Assembly (NCBI GenBank): GCA_016935175.1
Contig: JAFGRK010000018.1
Coordinates: 44,773-108,772 of the forward strand
Reading direction: 5' to 3'
Origin: Candidatus Woesearchaeota archaeon
GTDB taxonomy: Archaea; Nanobdellota; Nanobdellia; Woesearchaeales; SM23-78
Length of the DNA stretch: 64,000 nt
The notes below the pieces were generated by a model. The model saw only the letters and a program-made list of their open reading frames with translations. It had not been told where the DNA came from and ran no database searches. Shown here in pieces: positions 57,224 to 64,000 of this stretch (positions are counted from its first letter, which is position 1; the number at the start of each line of letters is the position of its first letter). Position numbers and translations under genes: made by a program.

Positions 57224-59575
57224 ATGAAGGGCTTCATCATCCACCCAACCTACGTTACCAGGGATGGCAAGGCTTTTGTGCACTTGTATGGCAGACTGGA
57301 GAATGGAGATAGCTTTCTTGCCATCAATGAGCTCAAGCCTTATTTCTTCATCAGGAAAGAAGACCTGAACAAGGCATTGAAGGTCGAGGAGTTTGACTAC
57401 GAGGCTACTCATCTCAAGAATTTTGATGATGAGGCAGTTGCCAAAGTAGTCTTGAGCATACCTTCAGATGTGGCCAAGCTTAGGGATAGGCTGCACGCCA
57501 AGAATATACCGACCTATGAGGCAGACATAAGGTTTGCCTACAGGTTCATGATTGACAAATCATTGCAAGGGGCTGTTAATATAGAAGGCAAGCATGAGAA
57601 AGGAAAATATGATGCTGGAGAAGGAGCAGATAGGGTTTATACTGAGCCTGAGCTTAAGCCAGCTGACTATTTCCCAAAAAACCTAAAAGTCCTTTCTATT
57701 GACATTGAGACTGACAAGAAAGGAAAAGAGCTCTACTGCATAGGGCTTTACTCTGACAACCTTAAGAAGGTCATCATCAGGAGCAATGAAAAGCTCAGGA
57801 ATGCCATTAGCGTTGGGTCTGAGCAGGAAATGCTGCTCAAGTTCAGGGAACTGGTGCTAGAGCAGGATCCTGACATCCTGACTGGCTGGAACTTCATAGA
57901 CTTTGACCTTAACATACTGGAGAAAAAGTTCAAGGATTATAAGTTGCCATTTACCATAGGAAGAAACGACACTCCCTGTAGGCTAAGGCTTTACAGCTCA
58001 TTCTTCCAGGACTCAAAAGCAGACTGTGCAGGCAGGATGGTGCTTGATGGCATACAAGTGCTGAAGAACAACTTTGTTGCATTGCAGGATTACAAGCTAG
58101 CCACAGCAGCCAAGGCCTTTCTTAATGACTCAAAGATTTTTGAGGGGGAAGGCCGATGGGAGCTCGTGGAGGATGCTTTCAGGAAAAACCCTCAGCTGCT
58201 TGTTGATTATAACCTGAAGGATGCAGAGCTGGTGCCTAGGATCCTTGATAAGACAACTGCCCTTGAGCTCTCAATCCAGCGCTCATTGCTGACAGGCATG
58301 CCTCTTGACAGGGTAAGGGCCAGCATTGCCAGCCTTGACTCAGTATATCTTAAGGAATTAAGGAAAAAAGGCTATGTCGCATCATCGGTTGGAGCAGAGG
58401 AAAGGGATGACCAGGGAAAAGGCGGTTATGTGATGAGCTCAAAGCCTGGAATTTATGATTATATAATCGTTTGCGACTTCAAGAGCCTGTACCCGAGTAT
58501 CATCAGGACTTTTAACATCGATCCATGGAGCTATTTGCCAGCCTGCAAGGAAAAGCATGGCAAGAAGGGTTATGGCAAGAAGCCAGTGGTGCAGGTTCCT
58601 AGCGGTGCATGCTTCAAGAACCAGGAAGGCATATTGCCTGAAATAATCCAGCATTTATGGGACCAAAGGGAAAAAGCCAGAAAGCAGAAGAATGAACTGG
58701 CTCGTTATGCCATCAAGATCCTCATGAACTCATTCTATGGAGTGCTTGCTAACCCTACCTGTAGGTTCTATAGCAGGGAGATGGCCAATGCCATAACCCT
58801 GACAGGACAGCATATTATTAAGCTGACTGCAAAAAAAGTCGAGGAGATGGGATATGAAGTGATTTACGGAGATACAGACAGCATCTTTGTCTATCCTCAT
58901 ATAGATGATTATAAGCAAGCGCAAAAAATAGGTGAAGAGATAGCAAGTAAAATCAACGGGTTCTTTGAAAAGCATGTGAAGGAAGGATACCATCGCAAGA
59001 GTTACATGGAACTGCAGTTTGACAAGGTCTACAAGAGGTTTATCATGCCAACAGTAAGAGGCTCTGAGGTAGGGAGCAAGAAACGATATGCAGGCCTGTT
59101 GATTGACTCCGAAGGCAAGGAGAAGATGGATTTTGTAGGCTTGGAATTTGTTAGGCGAGACTGGACTGACCTTGCTAAGACTTTCCAGCTGGAATTGCTC
59201 AATAGGATATTCCGCAAGGAGGAAGTCGCAGACTACATCAAGCAACTGGTGCAAGAAGTCAAGGAAGGAAAGCATGATGATTTACTGGTGTATAAGAAAG
59301 CCATAAGAAAAGAGATTGATGACTACACCAAGACCACACCACCCCATGTCAAGGCAGCAAGGCTTCTAGGCAAAGACCGCACAAGCAACATAATAGAGTA
59401 TGTCATGACAAAAGAAGGGCCAGAGCCGATACAGAAGCTAAAGCATAAGATAGATTATGAGCACTACATTGAAAAGCAGGTAAAGCCAATAGCAGACGCA
59501 GTGCTAGGGTTCTACGAACAGAGCTTTGATGATATAATCAAGGGCAGCTCTCAGAAGACGCTGTTTGGATTTTAA
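57224..59575 (+). CDS. polB: Family B DNA polymerase with proofreading exonuclease
   Basis: 783 residues, the standard archaeal size. Exonuclease motifs: Exo I SIDIETDKKGKELY near 163, Exo II TGWNFIDFDLNIL near 223 and Exo III YNLKDAEL near 330. Polymerase motif A is DFKSLYPSII near 421, motif B KILMNSFYGVL near 497 and motif C YGDTDSIFV near 549. The C-terminal thumb ends DIIKGSSQKTLFGF, with QKTLFGF forming a PCNA-interacting (PIP) box. It is the replicative or repair polymerase. No intein interrupts it. The start at 57224 gives the conserved GFIIHPTYVTRDGKAFVHLYGR beginning. Confidence 0.97.
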   Translation: MKGFIIHPTYVTRDGKAFVHLYGRLENGDSFLAINELKPYFFIRKEDLNKALKVEEFDYEATHLKNFDDEAVAKVVLSIPSDVAKLRDRLHAKNIPTYEADIRFAYRFMIDKSLQGAVNIEGKHEKGKYDAGEGADRVYTEPELKPADYFPKNLKVLSIDIETDKKGKELYCIGLYSDNLKKVIIRSNEKLRNAISVGSEQEMLLKFRELVLEQDPDILTGWNFIDFDLNILEKKFKDYKLPFTIGRNDTPCRLRLYSSFFQDSKADCAGRMVLDGIQVLKNNFVALQDYKLATAAKAFLNDSKIFEGEGRWELVEDAFRKNPQLLVDYNLKDAELVPRILDKTTALELSIQRSLLTGMPLDRVRASIASLDSVYLKELRKKGYVASSVGAEERDDQGKGGYVMSSKPGIYDYIIVCDFKSLYPSIIRTFNIDPWSYLPACKEKHGKKGYGKKPVVQVPSGACFKNQEGILPEIIQHLWDQREKARKQKNELARYAIKILMNSFYGVLANPTCRFYSREMANAITLTGQHIIKLTAKKVEEMGYEVIYGDTDSIFVYPHIDDYKQAQKIGEEIASKINGFFEKHVKEGYHRKSYMELQFDKVYKRFIMPTVRGSEVGSKKRYAGLLIDSEGKEKMDFVGLEFVRRDWTDLAKTFQLELLNRIFRKEEVADYIKQLVQEVKEGKHDDLLVYKKAIRKEIDDYTKTTPPHVKAARLLGKDRTSNIIEYVMTKEGPEPIQKLKHKIDYEHYIEKQVKPIADAVLGFYEQSFDDIIKGSSQKTLFGF

Positions 59576-59585
59576 GGGTGATAAC

Positions 59586-60947
59586 ATGCGGGTGTATGAT
59601 TCAATCGGAGTGCAAGTGCCAAGGATTCTTTTGCCAAAAAAAAATCTTGACATGACCAAATGGGCAGTTGTTGCCTGTGACCAGTACACTTCCCAGCCTG
59701 ATTACTGGAAAAAAGTAGATGAGCTGGTGGGAAGCTTTCCATCTACTTTTAGGATTATTTACCCTGAGATTTACCTTGAAGAGGCTGACAAGGAAGAGCG
59801 CATAAAGAAAATACAGGACAGCATGAAAAAGTACCTTAATGACAGCCTATTTGAGGAGCATGAGGCGATGGTGTATGTGGAAAGAAAGCTTCGCTCTGGC
59901 AAGGTGAGGCGAGGCATTGTGCTTGCTTTTGACTTGGAAAAATATGACTATGCCAAGGGAAGCCAGAGCCTGATAAGGGCAACAGAAGGGACCATACTTG
60001 AGAGGATTCCACCCAGGATGAAGATAAGGGAGAATGCGATGCTTGAATCACCACATATCATGATACTTATAGATGACCCAAAAAAGACAGTTATAGAGCC
60101 AGTTGCAAGTGTTCTGAGCGTGAGCCCTAGGCTAAAAAAGCTCTATGACTTTGAGCTCATGATGGACTCAGGCCACCTGACTGGCTATGCAATTGATTAT
60201 GCAAGCGAGGCTAAGGTTATAGCAGCTTTGAGAATGCTTGCAAGCCCTAATGTTTTCAAGAAAAAATATGGGTTGAAAGATATGAAAGATGACAAGCCTG
60301 TGCTCTTGTTTGCCATGGGTGATGGCAACCACTCGCTAGCCACAGCCAAGGCTATCTGGGAGAAGATAAAGGAGAATTCTGGCAATGTTGAAGCAGAGCT
60401 GGCAGACAATCCTGCCAGATATGCACTGGCAGAGATAGTCAACCTGCATGATGAGAGCCTGGTTTTTGAGCCAATCCACAGGATAATCTTCAGCCTAAGG
60501 GTTGATGCAGAGGGTTTGCTCAAGGAGATGGAAAAATACTATCCTGGAAAGGTTAGCTATAAGGCTTGCTCTGGCTTTAAGGAGATGAAGCAGCAAGTTA
60601 GCCAGAGCAATGCAAAGCTCCAGAGAATAGGATTTGTAAATGAGAATGGCATTGGCTTAATTGAAATAGCAGATGCCTCTCATAGCCTTGCAGTAGGCAC
60701 TCTCCAGGCTTTCCTGGATGATTTCATGGCAAAGAAGGCAGCAGAGAAAATTGACTATGTTCACGGGGATGAGATTGTGCAAAAGCTTGGCTCAGAGAAA
60801 GGCAATGCAGGCTTTTATTTGCCGGCAATGGCCAAGGATGAGCTTTTCAAGGCAGTCATACTTAGCGGAGTTGTCCCAAGGAAGACCTTCAGCATGGGAG
60901 AGGCTGATGAGAAAAGGTTCTACATGGAGTGCAGGAAGATAAGGTAG
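59586..60947 (+). CDS. DUF1015-family protein
   Basis: The track start at 59565 lies inside polB; GGTGAT three bases before the ATG at 59586 supports MRVYDSIGVQVPRILLPKK, giving 453 residues. Blocks AVVACDQYTSQPDYW near 28, FLDDFMAKKAAEKIDYVHGDEIV near 384 and LLFAMGDGNHSLATAKAIWE near 240 are typical of DUF1015, a ParB-related family; some members have been reported as free-serine kinases. Catalytic function here is not certain. It starts about ten bases after the polB stop codon, probably on one transcript. Confidence 0.8.
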   Translation: MRVYDSIGVQVPRILLPKKNLDMTKWAVVACDQYTSQPDYWKKVDELVGSFPSTFRIIYPEIYLEEADKEERIKKIQDSMKKYLNDSLFEEHEAMVYVERKLRSGKVRRGIVLAFDLEKYDYAKGSQSLIRATEGTILERIPPRMKIRENAMLESPHIMILIDDPKKTVIEPVASVLSVSPRLKKLYDFELMMDSGHLTGYAIDYASEAKVIAALRMLASPNVFKKKYGLKDMKDDKPVLLFAMGDGNHSLATAKAIWEKIKENSGNVEAELADNPARYALAEIVNLHDESLVFEPIHRIIFSLRVDAEGLLKEMEKYYPGKVSYKACSGFKEMKQQVSQSNAKLQRIGFVNENGIGLIEIADASHSLAVGTLQAFLDDFMAKKAAEKIDYVHGDEIVQKLGSEKGNAGFYLPAMAKDELFKAVILSGVVPRKTFSMGEADEKRFYMECRKIR

Positions 60948-60948
60948 A

Positions 60949-60983
60949 TGTTGTTTTTATTTAGTTACTGTTGTTTTTATTTA
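60949..60983 (+). repeat. Short direct repeat after the DUF1015 gene
   Basis: TGTTGTTTTTATTTA occurs at 60949-60963 and 60969-60983. T-rich runs right after the stop codon are compatible with an archaeal terminator region. Confidence 0.5.
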
Positions 60984-61024
60984 TCTACAAGCATTTAAAT
61001 AATATTTATCCATTTCAAAATCTT

Positions 61025-61642
61025 ATGATTGGCACTTCATTCCCAAAAAGCCAGCTTGAGAAGATTATGCATGAGGTTAAAGTTGCGCGCGTAATAGACC
61101 TATATGAACATAAGGTTTACTGCCCTTCTGACTTCATCAATGCCCAGGGGCCTGAGTCCTTGCACTGGAAAGAGCTTGGATACCTGCGTGAGCATGACCG
61201 TTCATTGGATTCCACACATGCTACCGGAGGAATGGACTTTTTCATGACATCATTACTAGATTATTTAGTGAAAAAAGGAATTTTTACTTTAGGTCATGAA
61301 CCTTGCCAAGGGGATTATTTGATAAATGATCATGGAATAGTAGTAGACCTATCGCATGTTTATGATAGCATGAGAATTACTTCAGTTACAGAAGTGGTTA
61401 AGTATTACCCGAGAAGACAAGAAGATGCTGTAGCTATTGCCAAGTCTTTTTTTTATGAGCGCAAGCCTTCATTTGTCACCCAAGTTCTATCTGTCCATAA
61501 TGTTAATTGGGACATATCAAGAGAAGCTCATGATTCTCACCCTTATTACCTAAATCTGCTTGAGGACCAAAAAAAATTGCGCTCAGCTTTTCTCAATAGG
61601 ACAGGGCATAATGACCAGAATTTTATAGATGCCGAGTATTAG
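61025..61642 (+). CDS. Hypothetical protein
   Basis: The track begins at 60971 in the AT-rich spacer; the ATG at 61025 (MIGTSFPKSQLEKIMHEVKVAR) lies a leaderless distance after a TATTTA-type box and is preferred, giving 205 residues. It is soluble, with several Asp/His/Tyr-rich blocks (LREHDRSLDSTHATGGMDF; HEPCQGDYLINDHGIVVDLSHVYDSM) and no recognised domain. The VVDLSHVYD and GMDFFMTSLL blocks could bind metal or a ligand. It is more AT-rich than polB. Its 3' end overlaps the convergent zinc-ribbon gene by four bases. Confidence 0.5.
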   Translation: MIGTSFPKSQLEKIMHEVKVARVIDLYEHKVYCPSDFINAQGPESLHWKELGYLREHDRSLDSTHATGGMDFFMTSLLDYLVKKGIFTLGHEPCQGDYLINDHGIVVDLSHVYDSMRITSVTEVVKYYPRRQEDAVAIAKSFFYERKPSFVTQVLSVHNVNWDISREAHDSHPYYLNLLEDQKKLRSAFLNRTGHNDQNFIDAEY

Positions 61643-61863
61643 AAATCAGAACCGCTATAAGGATAAGGTGTCTTTTTTATTTCTATAAAGTTATAGTTGC
61701 ACTTGGCGCATTTTTTTTGCTCATAATAAGGTTCAGGGACTTCTGACCCGCAGTGGCCGCAAGAAGCCAACCCATAATGCCCTTGATCTAAAGAAATTGC
61801 AGAAATGTGCGTGGTTTTAATTTTTTCTTCCAAATCAGGACTTTTCTTTTTTTCCTTTGCCAT
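61639..61863 (-). CDS. Small zinc-ribbon protein
   Basis: 74 residues. Two CxxC pairs (CGHCGSEVPEPYYEQKKCAKC) form a rubredoxin-like zinc ribbon in the middle. The N-terminus is basic (KEKKKSPDLEEKIK), and the C-terminus is short and aromatic (PYPYSGSDF). Such stand-alone ribbons usually bind nucleic acid or mediate protein contacts. It lies one base downstream of the MCM-winged-helix-like gene on the same strand, suggesting an operon. Partner unknown. Confidence 0.65.
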   Translation of the reverse strand: MAKEKKKSPDLEEKIKTTHISAISLDQGHYGLASCGHCGSEVPEPYYEQKKCAKCNYNFIEIKKTPYPYSGSDF

Positions 61864-61864
61864 T

Positions 61865-62137
61865 TCAAGCCCTCTTAATGAATCCTGGCTCTGGCTCCAT
61901 TATCATATGGTCTTCTTTTAGCATGATAAGCACTCTCTCAACTTCTGACTCGCTCATGCCCTCTAGCTGGGCCTCGATGAGGACTGCTTCCTTGTGGACT
62001 TTTTTGTTCCTGTCAGTGACCAGGTTATTGATGATGTCCATGAGCTTTATCTTGCTGTCTGTCTCGCTCTCATTCGCTACTGCGCGAAGCGCCATCCTCT
62101 GCCTTCGCATCAGCTCTTCAAATTCTTCCTCATCCAT
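61865..62137 (-). CDS. Stand-alone MCM C-terminal winged-helix-like protein
   Basis: 90 residues. The C-terminal part VHKEAVLIEAQLEGMSESEVERVLIMLKEDHMIMEPEPGFIKR follows the winged-helix pattern that ends archaeal MCM helicases (helix VEELLEKLKREG then EPRPGYYK). The N-terminal helix (MDEEEFEELMRRQRMALRAVANE) replaces the AAA+ lid, and no ATPase is present. A separate protein containing only this domain could modulate DNA binding or replication. It forms an operon with the zinc-ribbon gene one base downstream. This is a fold-level comparison by eye. Confidence 0.5.
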   Translation of the reverse strand: MDEEEFEELMRRQRMALRAVANESETDSKIKLMDIINNLVTDRNKKVHKEAVLIEAQLEGMSESEVERVLIMLKEDHMIMEPEPGFIKRA

Positions 62138-62365
62138 TTTTTTGCTTTTATTTTTTTAGCTTATTTTTCTCTTGCTAGTTTTTTTGCCTGTTTCTTTTTC
62201 TTGGTCTATCCACTAGCTGGAGAATATGATGCTCCACCCCCTGGGATAAAGTAGCGTTTTTCAGTATAAATAGTTTTCGCTATTAATATAGCAATGAGTA
62301 TATCTGACTCAAAACATTTAAAAACACAATCCTAGTCACACAAAATAGATTTTGGGGGGGCGATT
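62138..62365. other. AT-rich intergenic region
   Basis: Nothing confidently coding. It has long T-runs on the plus strand, a TATTTATA-like box on the minus strand near 62263-62273, which could serve the downstream small genes, and a TTTAAAAA element near 62315 on the plus strand ahead of the TTG-start small gene. Confidence 0.4.
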
Positions 62366-62524
62366 TTGGAATTTTTAACTCTTACTGAGAGCGGTGTCTC
62401 AAGAGTCTATAATTTCATCAGCATAGATGATAAGAAACAGTTAGTTATACATAAGCAGCTTGAGAGCCGCAATGGCAGGATATTCATGCGCGCTAAGCGT
62501 CGTTCTTTGCAAACTTTATCCTGA
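62366..62524 (+). CDS. Possible small protein of 52 residues, TTG start
   Basis: Not in the track. TTG at 62366 is preceded closely by GGGGGGG. The peptide starts LEFLTLTESGVSRVYNFISI, continues DDKKQLVIHKQLESRNGRI and ends basic (RRSLQTLS). Composition is coding-like. It overlaps the convergent minus-strand gene (62493-62795) by 32 bases. No family is recognised; it needs expression evidence. Confidence 0.4.
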   Translation: MEFLTLTESGVSRVYNFISIDDKKQLVIHKQLESRNGRIFMRAKRRSLQTLS

Positions 62525-62795
62525 TGGGTGATTTGAATTTTCTTACTTTCTCACCTACCTTCTGGAAACTGCTGCTCTCTGTCTCAGTTGCCTCAGCGCT
62601 ATCTATCATCTGGCTCAGCTTTGCCATGGCCTCTTCTTCTCGGTAATTGTCCATCAGCCTCAGGACATGGTCCAGCTCCTTTATTGCGCCGTACATCTGG
62701 TGCTGCTTTTCCAGCTCAATGAAATCTTTCTTGTTCTTCAGCGTGTAGATAAGGTTTTCTTTCCTGTTCTCAAGCTCTTTTCTAAGCTCCCACAT
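62493..62795 (-). CDS. Small helical protein
   Basis: 100 residues, mainly helical: ELRKELENRKENLIYTLKNKKDFIELE and LDHVLRLMDNYREEEAMAKLSQM, with a basic C-terminus (KVRKFKSPIRIKFAK). No cysteines, no known domain. Its start codon overlaps the stop of the upstream zinc-binding gene by one base (TAATG), which indicates translational coupling within a small operon of three minus-strand genes. Confidence 0.6.
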   Translation of the reverse strand: MWELRKELENRKENLIYTLKNKKDFIELEKQHQMYGAIKELDHVLRLMDNYREEEAMAKLSQMIDSAEATETESSSFQKVGEKVRKFKSPIRIKFAKNDA

Positions 62796-63088
62796 TATTC
62801 CACCACTCCTCTCTTCTGCTTTTTTATCTTGTCCAAAAAGTACTCAAGGCAGTCCATTGCGCAAAAAGTGGCTTTCTTCCTGAAGTCTTTAGGCCCGAAA
62901 ATCAGGGTCAGGCCCTCGTCCTGAATAGATGCCTGGCACACAGGGCATACCTTGTTGAAATCCTTCTCCTTCTTTTCCTGGAGTTTCTTGTTTATTAATC
63001 TTTCTATGTTGCCAGCTTCAAGGTCTTTCTTGATAAGATTCAGGTCCTCTTCATCCAGGCTTGCTATGAGGTTGGCTAGACGGTTCAT
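62795..63088 (-). CDS. Small zinc-binding protein
   Basis: 97 residues. An N-terminal helical segment (LANLIASLDEEDLNLIKKDLEAGNIERLI) is followed by CPVCQASIQDEGL and a second pair CAMDCLEYF, so four cysteines could bind one zinc. The pattern resembles small archaeal proteins of unknown role. It ends in a one-base overlap with the next gene and begins 24 bases after the regulator at 63113. Confidence 0.6.
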   Translation of the reverse strand: MNRLANLIASLDEEDLNLIKKDLEAGNIERLINKKLQEKKEKDFNKVCPVCQASIQDEGLTLIFGPKDFRKKATFCAMDCLEYFLDKIKKQKRGVVE

Positions 63089-63112
63089 TATTTTCCTTTC
63101 CTTTATTTTTAC

Positions 63113-63796
63113 TTAAGTGCTTAGTTCTTGCCTAAGCTCCTTAAGATTGTCTTTCTTGTCAACCAGGACCTTGCTATTTTTCACCAGGTTCACAAAATAT
63201 TCGTCTTTCTTCTCAACCCCTTCTTCCAGCTCTTTTCTATTGTGGCTCCAGCTTATAATCTTTTTGGTTTTGCCATCCAATCCAGAAACATGGTAATTGC
63301 TGTATTTTTCCCTGAAGTCATCCAGGTGGTGCTCAGTTATCACAAAAAGCTCAATTTCCTTGTCATTTGACTGCAGGAAGGCTATGGTATCAGCTTTCTT
63401 AAGGACATCAGACTCGCATACAAACTTGACAATAGGGTAATGGTCTTCCTCGCTTAGGGAAAAATAGGCATTTAGCACGAACCTTGGGAACAGGTCCTGT
63501 TCCCTTAGCTTGATAACGCTCTTTTCTGCCATGCCAGGCTTGAGAAAGCAAAAGGCAAAGACCTCCTGGCTTAAGGTATAAGGCTGCTTGGGCTTGCCTG
63601 GCTTTTTTTGCTTTTCAGGCTTTACCTGCTTGAGCTTCTTCACCAGCTCATAAGCTTCAAGGATAGCCAACTGTTGGGTAGTGTTGGCTACGCTTTGGCT
63701 GGTCTTCCTGGCTATCTCAACTGCTGACTTGCTGCCCTTAGCTAACTCTTTTAGTATGCTCCACTTGCTCTTGCTCAGTAGGTTTTCAAACTCCAT
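63113..63796 (-). CDS. Winged-helix (ArsR-like) transcriptional regulator with C-terminal extension
   Basis: 227 residues. N-terminal wHTH: LLSKSKWSILKELAKGSKSAVEIARKTSQSVANTTQQLAILEAYELVKKLKQ, ending in a basic wing (KPEKQKKPGKPKQPYTLSQEV). The C-terminal 150 residues form an alpha/beta domain (FPRFVLNAYFSL; HYPIVKFVCESDVLKKADTIAFLQ; ELFVITEHHLDDFREKY). It is probably a DNA-binding regulator of the small-protein operon it leads. The ligand is unknown. The upstream region (63797-63970) is AT-rich with several TATA-like boxes in both directions. Confidence 0.7.
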   Translation of the reverse strand: MEFENLLSKSKWSILKELAKGSKSAVEIARKTSQSVANTTQQLAILEAYELVKKLKQVKPEKQKKPGKPKQPYTLSQEVFAFCFLKPGMAEKSVIKLREQDLFPRFVLNAYFSLSEEDHYPIVKFVCESDVLKKADTIAFLQSNDKEIELFVITEHHLDDFREKYSNYHVSGLDGKTKKIISWSHNRKELEEGVEKKDEYFVNLVKNSKVLVDKKDNLKELRQELST

Positions 63797-64000
63797 GCTG
63801 CTCAGCTCTATACCCTCATTGCCATAGCGACTATATAAAGCTTTCTAATATTTAATTATTAAATAACTTAATTAATTTAAAAGTAATTATGGCTGTGGTT
63901 TTGGATAAATTTATAAACAACAGAACACCATTAAATATAGCTTGATTAAATATGGTATTATGAGGGGGGTGAATAATTTCTGGTTTGACTAGTATAATCT
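63797..64000. other. Divergent promoter region and possible start of the next gene
   Basis: AT-rich, with TATA-like TTTATAAA near 63910 (plus strand). A G-rich tract (GAGGGGGGTGA) at 63962-63971 precedes a possible TTG start at 63985 that runs off the window. No firm call is made. Confidence 0.3.

Noticed and set aside
62138-62260. Possible short basic peptide upstream of the MCM-winged-helix-like gene
   Set aside because: In-frame TAG interrupts the plausible frame and no start codon with spacing is seen; low-complexity A-rich sequence mimics Lys codons.
1-64000. CRISPR arrays, transposases, integrases or restriction systems
   Set aside because: No regular repeats with spacers and no transposase, integrase or nuclease/methylase pairs were seen in the translated frames.

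Overview
The window is archaeal. It carries a family B DNA polymerase, replication factor C large subunit, ABCE1, archaeal-type glycyl-tRNA synthetase, archaeal TrmI, a geranylgeranyl-reductase-family enzyme, intron-containing tRNAs and archaeal TATA boxes. The style (short intergenic spaces, GGTGAT-like ribosome binding sites, many small unknown proteins, Cys- and sequon-rich surface proteins) suggests a DPANN lineage such as Woesearchaeota or Pacearchaeota. That placement is inference; no marker tree could be run.

Layout. 1-4300: information-processing and hydrolase genes on the minus strand (AsnRS partial, YbaK-like deacylase, UMPH-1-like nucleotidase, bacterial-type AspRS, MBL hydrolase). 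4490-20810: a cell-surface and type IV-filament-like region, with a 2192-residue secreted modular protein, a membrane-anchored partner, three paralogous multi-pass membrane proteins, two coiled-coil proteins, a FlaI/TadA-type ATPase and a FlaJ/TadC-type platform protein. A strongly folded, apparently non-coding element lies between the two coiled-coil genes. 20830-30640: housekeeping genes (DUF2284, SFM1-like methyltransferase, glucan phosphorylase, GlyRS, RfcL, YchF/Obg-like GTPase) with three intron-containing tRNAs (Phe, Gly, Trp). 30740-37530: secreted or membrane surface proteins, including one with a beta-barrel-like C-terminus. 37600-49800: regulators, a membrane-anchored kinase-like protein, FAD reductase, glycosyltransferase, asparagine synthetase, KaiC-like ATPase, beta-propeller and an MFS-like protein. 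49855-64000: tRNA-Arg with three introns, tRNA-Cys, aminotransferase, TrmI and a transporter, DUF99, DUF1461, ABCE1, PolB, DUF1015, and a cluster of small nucleic-acid or zinc-binding proteins.

The strongest novelties are (i) tRNA-Arg(UCU) with introns in the D, anticodon and T loops, and tRNA-Gly(CCC) with anticodon- and T-loop introns; (ii) the folded element at 15214-15413, bounded by an 11-bp direct repeat; (iii) a filament-type ATPase/platform pair next to a giant adhesin-like protein but without a recognisable pilin; (iv) a bacterial-type AspRS lacking the GAD insertion; and (v) a three-copy intergenic hairpin repeat. All functional calls come from reading motifs, not from database searches.
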